64,000 nucleotides of DNA from contig JAFEKR010000001.1 of the NCBI GenBank assembly GCA_019022495.1, positions 1 through 64,000 of the forward strand. Reading direction: 5' to 3'. Source of the stretch: Epichloe hybrida (Eukaryota > Ascomycota > Sordariomycetes > Hypocreales > Clavicipitaceae). This document shows positions 42,153 to 54,473 of this stretch, piece after piece; the stretch's first letter is position 1, and every line of letters begins with the position of its first letter. The position numbers and the translations under genes are program-made. A model generated the notes under the pieces. The model worked only from the letters and a program-made list of their open reading frames with translations, did not search any database and was not told the origin of the DNA.

Positions 42153-44184
42153 CTTCAACAACACCTGCAATTAACGCGCCGACCCGGACAGGGTTGGCGG
42201 TGGGAATGGTGTGAGTGGAAGCAACTGATTATCTTATCTGATGTGTGGCCACCGCCATGCCACATGCGGGACCACAGGGAGGGGCTGGTTCCTGAATAGC
42301 TTTTAACAAAGTTCAAGCATCAGGAATGCAATGGACGTGGCACCGGCCGCGACCGATCCCGTATGCTGTGACTGTCTCGCGTTGGGTGATCCGGGCGATT
42401 TTGAGTCAACGAGACGGGCTGGGTGGGTTCAAGTCGTTTACAGGCTGCTATGAAGCATTTCTCCTCAAGCCAAGGCACAACATAGGAGTCCTTGCCCGAT
42501 TACGACGCTTGTACTGATTGGTGGCTGTTGAATACGGTAAGTCGTCGACTTGCCTCATGTAGCAAGCTCCACCCGAAACAAGCCCACATTATTGGCACGT
42601 AAGTTCATGAAGCCCGAGACCATCTGGTGCTTGGCAGCGACAGCCTGATGACTGTGCGCAGGAGATGCGCCTCGTAGAGATGGGAGAGATGATGGCTGGG
42701 GGGAACATTGAACAGTGCTCGCTAGACTTCTGGTGCCAGGTCTCCCCAGTTTCCCTGTCGACGTCAGACAGACATTTGCGCCCACCAAGAAAAATAGCCA
42801 ATACGAACCAACAAGCAACCAAGCTAGGCCTGCCGCCCACAAAGCAGCCACGTCCCCCGGTAAGGTACTCCACCAGGGTCCTGTGCCAGATGCCCCTCCT
42901 TGTCCTTGTCCTTGTCCCTGTCAGGCAGGGAGGGACTGGAGATGGAAGATCGAGGAAGTGTCATGACATTTTGAGGTCATCATCGTTGTTTTTACGACCC
43001 GTCTATCGTGTGAAAGAGTGGCAAAGACCGTGGCAGGTAGTGTTGGTATCTTCGGTTGCTGACCCGTTCTTAAGATGCCGACAGCTACAGCAAGAAAAAA
43101 AAGCTGTGTCTTGAGGTCCCACGCTTGAAGCGTAAACCTGTGTTTAGCCCCCCAGGCTGGGCAAAAGTCGCGCAGCCTTGTGCACTGCGCAAAATTGGCG
43201 GCGCGCCCTCGGTGATTGGTGTCGAAGCTATTACTACCGCGCCGCACCAGCCTTGCCTGATGAGTGGAGTGATCGTCACCAACTCCATGGCCATGAAATC
43301 TGCTGTGATACGATCACGACGCCTGTTCTCATTGTCTGTATCACGAACGTCGCGAGTCATTTGCCAAACTTCATGTGCGTGTATGTGGGCGATGGGGAAG
43401 TGTTTGCGCTGACTTTCGTAGCGAGCCATGATGTTTCAGACGTTCAGTCGGCATCGGCAGTTATTTGCAGGACAAGCACGCAAGGGAGAAGAGCCAGCCG
43501 AGAAGAAAGTAGGAAAAGGTAGAGTGCTTGAACAAGTTGACTTCCACCGACAATTTATCACCAATGCCATGATGGAGAATAGAGTCGAGAATCGGGTGCA
43601 GAGTGCGGCACGGCCAGACGCGGCGGGTTCGGCTCTTTCAACGGCCCTCCATGAGTGCCCTGGTGTATGACATGTAAGACATGCTAGCTGACAGATGTAA
43701 CTCGAATCGGCCGACTGAAGCTCGAATCGGTCTGGTGTTGTTCACGACGCCCAAATGTAGCGATGCTCGAGATTGTTGAAGATTGGACGCAGTTTGTCGA
43801 TGGAAGGAGGCACCCAGTTGTCATACCCCGCTTTAGTGCTGCCCACTTTCCCACCGGTTGACCACTTGCGCACTCCCAATTCTCATAGTCTAGTCTGGCT
43901 ACGTGATTGACCAGCCAGCAGGCAAACCTCTTCAGCACGCTGGACTCTACTGTTTGTCTGCCGTCTGCGCCGCACACCACCACGTTCTCTTCACATTTCC
44001 CCCCAACGCCAAAACCCTGCCCCTCGTGTGCCCTTCGTCTTGTCGCTAGAGAGCCGTTTCTCGCATCGTTATTCTCTACCTTCCTTCGATACCTGGCACA
44101 CGCTTGGCTCTTCTCTTCTCTTCTTACATCCCGATTTCCTGGGCATCTTCGCAGTAGTTGTGCTGCTGCCAACCTTCTGTTGCC
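42153..44184. other. Intergenic region upstream of the PP2C gene
   Basis: Several short frames overlap on both strands, with no motif, signal peptide or splice pattern that makes a gene credible. The right 400 bp, with pyrimidine tracts, is the PP2C upstream region. Confidence 0.45.
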
Positions 44185-46403
44185 ATGGGTCAAACGCTCT
44201 CGGAGCCTGTTGTCGAAAAGGTTCGTCTTTCGCCACAGTCTGCCTCGCGCCTCGGAAATTTCTGCATCCTCACTCCTAGAGACATTTTTCTTCCGCGAAC
44301 TCTGCTCGTTGTCACGACTTCAGTGGTCCTACCTGAGAAAACCCACCCCTCATTATCATCACGAGAACCCCACTAGAAGCTTGCGGCCCTCCAAAGTCTT
44401 CGGTCTTGGAGGGGCCTCGCGTCTATTCATGGTCTGATGGACTTGTGACTGCTTGCTTGCACTCACTGAATATATGGAAAGCACAGGCTGACTTATGCTT
44501 TCGTTGCTTTTTTTCCCACAGACTTCCGACAAAGGCGAGGATGACAGACTCATCTACGGCGTGTCCGCCATGCAGGGCTGGCGTATCAGCATGGAAGACT
44601 CCCATACTACCATTCTCGACCTGGCGACTGGTGCCAACCTCGATCCCAAAGTCCATTCGTCCAGACTTTCATTTTTCGGCGTGTTCGATGGTCATGGGGG
44701 TGACAAAGTAGCGTTATTCACTGGCGAAAACATTCACAATATCATCGTTAAGCAGGATACCTTCAAAGCAGGCGACTATGCGCAGGGACTCAAGGACGGA
44801 TTTCTCGCTACTGACCGAGCCATTCTCAACGGTATGATCTGATTCTCGTGTTTCCGCCACCACATGTCACTGCCCCCTGCACGGCTTAGTTGCCTAGGGC
44901 TAAAACTGAGGCCGTTGTGGTAGCGACCCAGCTCATGGCGAATCTCAATACTGACTGCTCGACTCGGCAACAGATCCTAAATACGAGGAGGAAGTCTCAG
45001 GCTGTACAGCTTGCGTCAGTTTGATCGCTGGGAGCAAGCTCTATGTTGTACGTGCACGATATACTTTCATCCACATTACTTGAAAATCAGGACATCAAAC
45101 CAACGTTTATACTTGCTTGCTGACATGGAAAATATTTAGGCTAATGCAGGTGATTCGCGAGGTGTTTTGGGTATCAAGGGTCGAGCAAAGCCCATGTCCC
45201 AAGATCACAAGCCACAGCTTGAAAGTTTGTCCAGCCAAAAGCGCCAGTTTTGTTGCCTACTTTCTGTCCCGTGTCGCAGGGATGCGCACTAACACTTAAC
45301 CGCACCCTTTCTTAGACGAGAAGAATCGAATTACAGCAGCCGGTGGCTTCGTCGATTTCGGTCGCGTCAATGGAAACCTGGCTCTGTCACGTGCCATCGG
45401 CGATTTTGAGTTCAAAAAGAGCGCTGAGTTACCCCCCGAGCAACAAATTGTCACCGCCTTTCCAGACGTGGACGAACATGATCTCACTGATGAAGACGAG
45501 TTCTTGGTTCTCGCTTGCGATGGTGGGTACAATTTTCAAGCAAAAATTCTCAACACAAGACTGTGATCATGACTTAACAAACGATTGTCTAGGTATCTGG
45601 GATTGTCAATCCTCCCAGGCCGTCGTCGAATTTGTCCGAAGAGGCATTGCCGCAAAGCAAGAACTTGAGAAGATTTGTGAGAACATGATGGACAACTGCT
45701 TGGCATCCAACTCGGAAACTGGTGGAGTCGGGTGTGACAACATGACCATGGCCATTGTCGGATTTCTCAATGGCAAAACCAAAGAAGAGTGGTACGAGGA
45801 GATCGCCAAGAGAGTCGCCAACGGAGATGGCCCTTGCGCTCCCCCCGAGTATGGTACGGCATAGCCCCAGAGGTCAAACAGTACCTGTCCTCGTGTGGAC
45901 TTCGTGCGTACCTGGCGCTCAAGCAGAACCTCAAAGCTGACCACTATTCTTCCTTCTCAGCGGAATTCCGTGGTCCCGGAGTCCACCACAATTACGAGGA
46001 CAGCGATAGCGGCTATGAGATGGATGCAGAGAAACAGGGCAAGAGCTTCGGCGTTGGTGGGTACCGAGGTCGAATCATCTTTCTCGGCGATGGCACAGAG
46101 GTTCTCACCGATTCAGATGACACCGAAATGTTCGATAACGCCGACGAAGACAAAGACCTCGAGAGTCAAGTGTCCAAGAATAACTCGACGTCGACCGAAA
46201 AAGAAACCAATTCCTCTAGTTCCACTTCGAATGCCTTCACCAAGGCTGACGCGAAAGCCACCGAATCGAAAGAGAAGTCAGAGTCCAAGTCGACGCCTAC
46301 CGAAGTCAACAAGATAGTGACAGTGGCTGCAACCGAGCAGCAGGAGGATGAGGAGGACAGCGAGTCAGAAACGACTACTTTCAGCGAGACTAAGAAGGAA
46401 TAG
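44185..46403 (+). CDS. ptc2: Type 2C protein phosphatase, Ptc2/Ptc3 type
   Basis: This is a metal-dependent Ser/Thr phosphatase; Ptc2/Ptc3 switch off stress MAP kinase and DNA-damage checkpoint signalling. Seven exons: 44185..44220, 44522..44831, 44974..45047, 45140..45224, 45316..45522, 45593..45853 and 45961..46403, closing in frame at 471 aa. The first exon encodes only [12 protein letters not shown], whose Gly2 could be myristoylated. PP2C signatures appear in order: [22 protein letters not shown] (metal-binding Asp and Gly), [35 protein letters not shown] and [12 protein letters not shown]. The last junction yields [20 protein letters not shown], typical of fungal Ptc2/3, followed by a low-complexity Ser/Glu/Thr tail. 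Unspliced, a TAG just after GTACGG at 45854 would end the protein early. Whether it is Ptc2 or Ptc3 cannot be settled because fungi often have one such gene. Confidence 0.92.
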
Positions 46404-47259
46404 GACTTCTTTTCGCAATCAACAATGATGAGAAATTGGGATTGGATGTGGGAGAAGTGAAAGAACACGATGTCTGTTTCTTGTTCTTGGGTCGGCTCGC
46501 GGTTTAATTTTTACAGTCTCGATGCTCTTTCCCCTCTTCATCTGTTTGTGTTATTGTGTTTGAAGTTTGAAATGTCCAAATTCAATGCGTAAGTGCTCGA
46601 AGGCTTAGGACAGAAGAGGGCACGAGATCGATAGGACGTACATAAATGCGGGGCGAAAGGCGCGCATGTGCGTATGAGGTTTGCATCATGCAACTTCTCA
46701 AACAAGTCGCGCGGTTTTAGACAAATGATGTTTCCCATTCAGGACTACCTTCCCACCTACTATTCACTTCGTTACTTGGTGCATAGTGTGGCACTTGTTA
46801 GCTTCTGTTGTGGGTAGGGCAGTAGGAGAAAGAGTTCAACTGCTGAAAAGACAAAGAGCGCGCGCACACATTATTAACCCTCCATCTCAAGGCGACGGTA
46901 CATCTTTTCTGATCACCCATGCATTACTGTTTTACATTTGGTTCAGTATTTATTACCTAGGAAAGTCTGCTACCGTGTCGATGGGATTGCATTTTTGTTA
47001 CAGTATCTCATAGCTGTTCAAGAGAGAGGGGAGACAAGCACATGAAAGGAAACACACGCATGTACGTGTTTATAATAGGACGTCACACTCAGGTTGAAGA
47101 ACCTTCCCGTGATGTTGTCTCCCGTATGAAGGCGGTAGAGACGACTAATGTCACAGGTGAGCAGCGCGCAGTAAAGTAGTAATTACACGATGGAAAGTGG
47201 ATTACAAATTCTGAATCGGGGTATCGAAAACTTCTATATTTGTACATGTATTGCTGAGA
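46404..47259. other. Convergent 3' flanks, no gene recognised
   Basis: Non-coding stretch between the stop codons of the PP2C gene and the PPR-like gene. No repeat or RNA gene was seen. Confidence 0.5.
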
Positions 47260-49599
47260 TCATATTTCAAGTTTAGCAGCAGGATTCGCGATGTCCGAGG
47301 TAGACGTCTGGGTAGCCACCCGTTTACGAATCATGCTGTCAGGATCGAATGCCGTGTCCAGATGGACCGTCACGGGCGGACGTTGGTTTCTGCCGTCTCG
47401 GAGCTTGATGGCGTAGTCATGCTTCGTTGAATCCTTTGAGCTGTCGTTATCTTTGCTAGCGCGTTGCTTTGCTTTCCGAATTGAGGGTAGGTCCATCGTT
47501 CGCCATGTGGTGTCTAGTGCGACACCAAGGCTTTTGACGGGTTTGTATCCGTCCAGGGAACTGAGAATAGCCCATTCTACGCCTGCGACAGCTGAGGCTT
47601 CTTTTGATATTTTTTTTTCTTTCAACAGGCTTGCCGTTTTCCTGGAGAACATCCTGAAGGGGGATTTGGAGAGGAGTCTTCGGAGAAGGACGGCTTGCAT
47701 TACTTTACGGGATGGTTCGCGGAGCTTGCGCTCGAGGAGGCCGTAGAAGAAGATGACGCCTAGAGTGCAAGGGGCGCCTGTTATGATGGCGAGGGAGGTG
47801 AGAAGGCTGTATGTGCGGTGGTTGGGTTCGCAAGATTGGTCGTGCATGTGGGAGAGGGTCCAGAGCGCGGTGGTCCAGTCCTTGTTTTCGAGACAAGTTT
47901 CAAGGATGGCGTGGAAGGTGCTAATGTCAAGAGCGCGTCCATCTTCGAATGGGCGTTTCATGAGAGTCTGGAAGGACTCCGAACTGATGGCAGAATTTCC
48001 GTAGAAACGCAAGAACTCTTTCAATATTGGGTTCATGGCTCCGCTCGTGAACCAATCTTCTCCGTAGCGCATCGCCTGGTCTGCCATGAAGTGGTCTAGA
48101 GTCTTGCCAGCTTTAAAGGCAGCGTATGAGTCGTGACTGGCCATTGTTTGGGCGATCCCTCGTCTGGTTGCGGGATCTTCAAAAAGGCCAATTTCGTACA
48201 TGGCCACGATGACTTGTCGACGCTCGTTGTCTCGTTGCACGAGTTTCAAAAAGTGTAGCCACGTGCGAGCATTCGGATAAAAGTAACGCATCTCCATCTT
48301 CTGGAGAACCCGGTGAAAAAAAGCTGCATCTCGTTTGGACACGTACCCATCCAATATGATGTTGAACATTTCTGTGTCCATTGGCAGACCCCATTTCTCT
48401 GCAAGAGTGAAAAGGCGATCGGCTGAGGCGCGGTGACCGCCCTTCTGAGCCATGAACGCCAGAGCCAGTTTGAGGACAGACGGTGTTATGCACTCGCGGG
48501 CTGAGGGGTCCTCGAATGCATTCAAGATAAGCTGAACTCGTATGCCATCCGTATCTATAAGTTTGCCGTCCTCTCGAGGCTGTCTGTAGTACTTCAAGGC
48601 TAGGTGAGAACGCAACCTCCCGCATACGAGTGCCGTGATGTAGGTCTCAAACGATTCCTTTGTCCAGATGCTCGGCTTCGGGGTCTGTTCGTACGGTTTG
48701 TCTATCCAGTACGTCTGCACTTCCTTATGTACCCAAATGCTGTCTCTATTCCTTGGTGGCAGCGACAATCCCCCATCCGCAGCATTGTCAATCGAAGGCC
48801 ACAATCGTTTGGCCATGTAATCGAATGTAGCCACCTCACCGAGCTTGAATATCTCAACATCTGGACAAACCTTGATCAGCTCATCCGCAGCCTTTGTAAG
48901 AACCGAGCTCTCGCCTCGTAACACCAATGCCGAAGGAATCTTGTAATTAGGAATTTTGTAATTAGCGGTGACGCGCAGTTTAGTCGCCAGTCCGGTCGCA
49001 GTGTCTAAGAATTCGATTCGCTTATTCTTGACAGGAAAGTCCCACGTTGAGGGAAGAACAACTCGTACAGCGGCCATATTGGGCGCATCGGTTCGTTTTG
49101 GCGTCATGCGCTTCAGCAGATTGAATGTTTCCATCCAATCCGGGACCCTTTGGTCAAAATTTTCCCAGATCGCATCGATCCCTACTTGCACGCGAGCAAC
49201 TCTATTCGAATGCGATTGACTTGATCTTGCTGCCTCAAGAGATGGATAATGGCGAGCTGTCGGTACATACGGTGAATTGCGTTTCCGTTCTACTCGTTCC
49301 CGGATCGCAGGGGTAGTCTCGCGGAAAGCATTTCGCAAGAAGACATTTCTGGAATGTTTCGTCTGTATAACCTCGACACGATTCTGCAAGTCGGAGTTGG
49401 GCTCATTCGATGTTTGATACCGGTCGTATGGGTCTGACACACTACTCTGGGCTATTTCATGGTTGTTGTGGCTGTGGGAAGTCGAGAATGAGGACGTTGA
49501 CTCTCTTACATGCAGGGCAAGTGCCCGCTGGGGGAATGTCCCGAACGTGCCGATACTCCGGGGCCCAGTCCGCCATATTGACTTGATCCCCAAGGACAT
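47260..49599 (-). CDS. Mitochondrial PPR-like protein
   Basis: Single exon, 779 aa. The N-terminus (about 1-40, SIWRTGPRSIGTFGTFPQRA) is rich in Arg/Ser/Thr and lacks acids, as expected of a mitochondrial targeting peptide. Helical-repeat segments with PPR-like spacing occur at about 405-450 (TEMFNIILDGYVSKRDAAFF..PNARTWLHFLK) and about 555-605 (DISTFHAILETCLENKDWTT..PNHRTYSLLTS). Further alpha-helical stretches lie between and before them (GHRASADRLFTLAEKWGLPM). Such proteins bind organellar transcripts for stability or translation. The transcript target cannot be inferred. The C-terminus (about 700-779) is basic and probably disordered. Confidence 0.75.
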   Translation of the reverse strand: MSLGIKSIWRTGPRSIGTFGTFPQRALALHVRESTSSFSTSHSHNNHEIAQSSVSDPYDRYQTSNEPNSDLQNRVEVIQTKHSRNVFLRNAFRETTPAIRERVERKRNSPYVPTARHYPSLEAARSSQSHSNRVARVQVGIDAIWENFDQRVPDWMETFNLLKRMTPKRTDAPNMAAVRVVLPSTWDFPVKNKRIEFLDTATGLATKLRVTANYKIPNYKIPSALVLRGESSVLTKAADELIKVCPDVEIFKLGEVATFDYMAKRLWPSIDNAADGGLSLPPRNRDSIWVHKEVQTYWIDKPYEQTPKPSIWTKESFETYITALVCGRLRSHLALKYYRQPREDGKLIDTDGIRVQLILNAFEDPSARECITPSVLKLALAFMAQKGGHRASADRLFTLAEKWGLPMDTEMFNIILDGYVSKRDAAFFHRVLQKMEMRYFYPNARTWLHFLKLVQRDNERRQVIVAMYEIGLFEDPATRRGIAQTMASHDSYAAFKAGKTLDHFMADQAMRYGEDWFTSGAMNPILKEFLRFYGNSAISSESFQTLMKRPFEDGRALDISTFHAILETCLENKDWTTALWTLSHMHDQSCEPNHRTYSLLTSLAIITGAPCTLGVIFFYGLLERKLREPSRKVMQAVLLRRLLSKSPFRMFSRKTASLLKEKKISKEASAVAGVEWAILSSLDGYKPVKSLGVALDTTWRTMDLPSIRKAKQRASKDNDSSKDSTKHDYAIKLRDGRNQRPPVTVHLDTAFDPDSMIRKRVATQTSTSDIANPAAKLEI

Positions 49600-50240
49600 T
49601 GGTCATGTGTCGTGTTGCATCGTGATTCGATAGATCTTGTCAAATATCAAGTAGAAAACCAGAGCATGTGTTTGCTCACGAAAACAGGCCTGCTGCAGGG
49701 GCCCACAGCGTCACGTGCAATCTCGACATCAATGGTCCACTCATGGATTAGTTCCAAATGCACTCCGTAGAGTCAAGTCTTCAATTGATAGTAGGCAAAG
49801 TTGGCATGCTTCTAGTAGTATTGGAGTCAAGCACGTGGCGACCAAGCTTTGATGGTTGCAAACTCTTTGACGATCTTGTTTTCACCGTTGTACATGCAAG
49901 TAAGACACAGTAAGCTCGTGATAGCTTTCCCAAAATATCGCCCTTTCAAAGTTGCTCTATTCGCCCATCAAATGCTTTGTATCACCGCCTCAGCAAAAAG
50001 CTTGCCCGATTCTTCCAATAAACGCCTGCTCGTTTCAAGTATGCTAATGTTGCCAGAATGCGGATGCCAGCCCTTATGAGATATGAACAAGACGAAAAAT
50101 ACTAGCGCGGGGAAGTGGAAGTACGCAAATCGTACAGTCCGTAAGGTAGGAAATTACGGTTGCCGCGAATAAAATATGATGAGGAATAAGAAATGAATAA
50201 TAAGAAAAGGAGTAAAACAAGGTCGATGGCCGGCATCCCA
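49600..50240. other. Intergenic region upstream of the PPR-like gene
   Basis: Upstream region of the PPR-like gene on the left and 3' flank of the dysferlin-domain gene on the right. No gene or motif was recognised. Confidence 0.5.
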
Positions 50241-51776
50241 TTACTTCGTCCCAGGCAATTCGCCACCGTTTGGCGCCTCTGGCCCGCTGCGATCCAGACC
50301 AGGACGTGTTTCATACCAACTCTGATCCCCATCGAGCGACGGCCTCAGCTCGCCTCTTCCTGCCATCTTTTTGACATCACTCCAGAAGGCCAGTTTGCTA
50401 ATCTCTTCGTCTGCATGTTTGACTGCTGCCTCGAGCGCTTCCTTCCGTTGCAGTAATTCCTTGTTATCGTTATTGTCATCTTCCTTCAAGTTACGCACAA
50501 CCTGGTCATACTGTCTCATCAAATGAGCCAACAACTGCCTCCGAGATGCCTGGAATACAAAGATAGACATGATCTCATGCATCTCATCTTGAAGGGCACT
50601 CAGATCTATTGCGTGCTCGAGGTAATTCTCAACAGCCTCCCTTTTCTCACGATCGATCCTTGACGTACGCAATACGGACAACAAAGTTTCAATATCTTCT
50701 ATCTCCAGAGCTTCTTCTCCCACTTCTTGAATAGACGAATGCTTCATGCTCGATTTGCTGGGAACGCGGCTACTAGCAATACTGCCAGTTGATCGTCGTT
50801 TACTGACGTGTGATGCCGGTCGTACAGTAAAATAATCAGAGTTGAGCAAATTTCCGCTCGAATCTGTGTCGAGATTTTGTCTCTTCGCTCTCTTGCGGAT
50901 CCAGGCTCTTCTGCGCACGAACGAATTCCACCATTTGGCTGGGTGCCAGGAGAAGGCTTTGGCAAATGCAAACGAGTATTCCCAGCCTCCCTCGTCGACG
51001 CCGTCCTGGTAGTTGACTCGCCACTCGGGCCAAACCCACTCCCAAGACGGGTCTGGAACGACGGCAGTGTAAATATTCGTTGGCGATGGTTTATGATATG
51101 CATTGGCTTTTCCGTCAAGTCAGCACAAGCCTATCAAGCAGAGCTATTGGTCAGGATAGTACAACCCTACTCACTCCATGCGGGAGGGTCAAGCCCGCCA
51201 AGGGCTTTGGAGGAGAACAATGCGGCACCACATATGAAACCTCCTCTTTCGTTCTCGTACATGATGTCAATAGCAGTTTCGCGACTCTGCTGAGGGCGCT
51301 TTGGTATAATGCGTCGTGTTGAATTATCGAACACGCCAGGCGATGCAGCTACAATTTATTGTAAGTTCATGTTCCAGGAGCGGCATCTGGGATGGAACTT
51401 CAGCATCACCCCTACCTTGTACTTCGATAGATGGCTGCATCGTAGGATGAGGAAGAGAAGCCCCAGTTTCTAGGCTTGCTCTCTCCTGTTTAGATGTAGC
51501 TGGATTCGGCGAAATGCTCTGGTCGTGGAAAACATGTGAATCTCGTTGGCGGTTGTAGCTGATGGAGGCCTGTTGACCTTGACCTTGCTCACTATCCTCT
51601 ACCAACGAAACCATTCGTGATGCTGTAGAGCCACGTCGAGCTTGTGCGACAGACTCGGACGTGCTGGTCGAGTCGTCCTCGGCTCCATCATGATTGACGA
51701 GGCCAATTTCATGGTCATAATCACTAGGTTTGAGGCCTGCTACCCGGCGAGAGCTCCGAACTTTCACCATTGTCAA
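50241..51776 (-). CDS. Dysferlin-domain (DysFN/DysFC) protein, Pex23/Mug65-like
   Basis: Three exons: complement(51416..51776), complement(51175..51348) and complement(50241..51106), 466 aa. Introns are 67 nt (GTAGGG..GTAG) and 68 nt (GTGAGT..AAAG, with a CTGAC branch site). The N-terminal 120 residues are Ser/Gln-rich and probably disordered. DysFN follows: AIDIMYENERGGFICGAALF..LGGLDPPAW (about 145-178). DysFC reads TAVVPDPSWEWVWPEWRVNY, then DEGGWEYSFAF and WWNSFVRRRAWIRKR (about 190-245), with the paired aromatic and Arg positions of the fold. The C-terminal part carries helical, charged segments (LLAHLMRQYDQVVRNLKEDD). Fungal relatives act at peroxisome/ER membranes or in spore-membrane formation; no transmembrane helix is visible here, so the exact role is open. 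Confidence 0.82.
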
Positions 51777-53523
51777 GCCCTAGATGCAAGCATGACAAAT
51801 CTCAGCGGTCATTCGGATTGTAATTCTACGTCGCTATCGGCCTGAAAAATCGATGTGAAGTAGGTCTGTGACCACGTAATGGCAAAGAGATGCAGTGGGT
51901 TAGTTCGATTGCCGTGTGCGGCTGGCGTCTGCGTCAGCGCGGTATTAGTAAGAAGCCAGGTCGAAGGCCATCAAGGAGTGACTAGCAAAAACGAACAATA
52001 ACAGGAAAAAAATACAATGGCGCCCGAGCAAACGAAGATGCGGATGTTCGAATCAACAAGAATGTTGGAAATACATTTGGGCTTTACGGGATTAGATTAG
52101 TGGGGAATCACAGCCCACCGCAGGCGTTCGGAGGCCCAGAACTGATGGCTCGACCCATCCAGTGTGTCACCCCCCGACTCACATAGCTCAGAAGATCGTC
52201 ATCAACAAGTCGAGCAAAGAACTGGCAGTGAGTGGTACTCACGGCCGCTGCAAAAGCATCAACACCTCAAGGGGCAGAGACACAGGGAGAAAGCCTCAAC
52301 CCTAGGAAGGTGCGATTCCTCGCGGAGCGGTTCCCAGGAAGGAGAACTTGGCTTTATATTCTCAGTTCAGGCCTGAAGTATTAGTGGCTGATGCAATCTG
52401 GCCAAGACTCCCGCATCAGGTTGACATCAGGGGTATGTGTTCGGATTGTTAGGGTGTTGTGGATTGTGTTTGATTTACAATCAAAGGTGTCAACGACCGA
52501 AATGGTCGATTAGCCATCACTAGAAACCATGAAGCCCCCCTCACGTAACCCGAAGCTTCTCCAGCATGCGCAAGTTCATCCGATCGCGACCGGGGCATCT
52601 GCATAGAAGCAAGAAACCAAATCTGAAGATCCGCAATGAGTTACAGAGTTACAATAGACTGGAATAAGAAAAAGACAGTCGACCTCGTTGATCTTCCATG
52701 ATTTCTCCTACTAGGAAGCCGGGGCATATGCATATATTACGCGGCCACGCTCAGTAGCTGATACGGAGGTTGTGGTTTCGCCCAGCAACCTTGGCTCTGC
52801 CACAGGGAAAGCAAATCGCAAACAAATGGCTCTGTGATGATGACCGTTCACGGCACCGTTGTCTCAAAATCGGTCGGTCGCTATGATGTAATCGACATGG
52901 CTGCTGCCCCACGCGTGCAGTTGCCAGGTTGGTAGTCTGGTAGTCTGGCTCATGTCTCACTGAAAAACGCTGGAGCCGGCAGCCCGCTTGCACAAGGATA
53001 TTTTAGAGACGACAGGACGCGGTGCACTATGTACATAATCTATTCAGCTTCGGAAGGACAAAAGATGAGCCGATCTCCATCCATAATGAAAGCGTGCGGC
53101 TCCCAAACATGGTGGCGCCAGCTCCCGCCAAATCACCGATACTCATACGTCATGAACCGCTCACCAACGAATCAGCGTCGCTGAACTCAACAGCTGCGCG
53201 CTGCTGGCATCCTCAGCATCTTCGGCAGTCAGCTGAGCTGCTATTATGCGATGAAGCAAGCAATGTGGAAAAAAGTACTCCGTGCTCTTTAGTCGCGTGT
53301 CCACGTCCCACATTGTGCTGCGTCATGCCTAGCCAAGCCGTTGAAGTCGGGAGCTCCCCACCCCTTCTCGGTAATCACCTATGTAGTCTTCTCCTCTCCA
53401 GCCATTTACTGACGCGAACATACTCAATCCTTTCCTTCTCTGCTTCTCCTCACACCCACTCGATTTGTTCCTGGCGAAAGTATCAACCGTATTTCCTCCT
53501 GGTACACCCTATCTCTTCGCAGA
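51777..53523. other. Divergent intergenic region, no gene recognised
   Basis: This 1.7-kb stretch separates two divergent genes and contains both upstream regions. Short frames (about 52164-52376, 52751-52993, 53022-53606) have no motif, and the last overlaps the next gene's first exon in another frame. The pyrimidine-rich sequence at 53380-53520 fits the leader of the gene at 53524. Confidence 0.5.
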
Positions 53524-54162
53524 ATGTCCAAGTCGCGCATGCCTCTCGTCCTCGGCCTCGGTGCTGCGGGTGGTATTGGATATTACCTGTACAGCGCCGG
53601 CGGTAGCCCAAAGGCTGCCGAGAATAAGTTTGAGAGTAGGTCGCAGATCCAATGACAATGATGGAGCTTGGTAGTCTAAGAGTTGTATTCATGACGCGAC
53701 GGCGCTGGACTTCCCTTTTGTGCCCCTCGCTCCAGCTTGTCCGCATCCGATGATGCAATGCAGTCTCCTAACATTTCAACGTTCAGGTGATGTTCACAGG
53801 GCTTCCGCCAAAGTCAAGGATGCCTTACCCGGCAGCAGACCCGGCGCCGAGAAGGACTTGAAGAACTTTGGAGCCGAGGCAGGTGCCAAGATTGACAAGG
53901 CTGTACGTACTCCCGACTGTTCTCAAAAGCATGCCGTCATCTGGCTCCCGAAAGAGTAAAACACACACTGAATGCTAACTCGCGCTCGCAGTGGGCCGAG
54001 GCCGACAAGAAGGCCGGAAGCATCAAGAGCCAAACCGAGGCGTACGTCAAGGATGCCAAGTCCGAGGCCATCAAGGCTGTGGACAAGTTTGACCACACTG
54101 TTGAGGATGGCGCTGCCAAGGCCAAGAGCGGCATTTCAGGCTGGTTTGGCGGAAGCAAATAA
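53524..54162 (+). CDS. Small membrane-anchored, Ala/Lys-rich helical protein
   Basis: Three exons: 53524..53635, 53787..53902 and 53992..54162, 132 aa. A hydrophobic Gly-rich helix near the N-terminus (about 6-23, MPLVLGLGAAGGIGYYLY) follows a short basic start. After it come Ala/Lys/Asp-rich amphipathic repeats (DVHRASAKVKDALPG, LKNFGAEAGAKIDKAWAEAD, TEAYVKDAKSEAIKAVDKFD) that look like the helices of LEA/apolipoprotein-type proteins. It ends GISGWFGGSK. Fungal proteins with this layout are often labelled calcofluor-white-hypersensitive proteins, a name I give from memory of similar entries. The N-terminal anchor suggests a mitochondrial or ER membrane protein. The function is not known from sequence. 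Confidence 0.8.
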
Positions 54163-54473
54163 TCTTGGTGATCAAGTAGTGTCGGCTATCGTGGAGAGCA
54201 GGAACTCTGAGGATTGGTCATGATTTCGCAGTATGGGAGCAAGTGTTTTCAGTCAAGTGAGGACGACGTGTACGAATCATGTACATCATGTACAGAACTT
54301 CAACCCTATGTTCCAGTGATTAGTACAGTGTGAAGTGTATGGTTCATCAATGCCAGCACGCGCTCTATAATTAGTGTGAGATAAAGAGGTACTGAGCTAA
54401 GTCAGTAGCCATCCACTTCCTGCCCACGTGGCCAATTTGGCATCCTTTGTTTGATCCTGAATCTTTGCCACTA
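54163..54473. other. Convergent 3' flanks
   Basis: Short non-coding gap between the small membrane protein gene and the stop of prp1. It contains a GTACATCATGTACA-like inverted repeat near 54278-54293. Confidence 0.5.

Noticed and set aside
42555..43670. Several frames of 80-150 codons upstream of the PP2C gene.
   Set aside because: They overlap each other on both strands, with no domain, splice support or conserved-looking segment.
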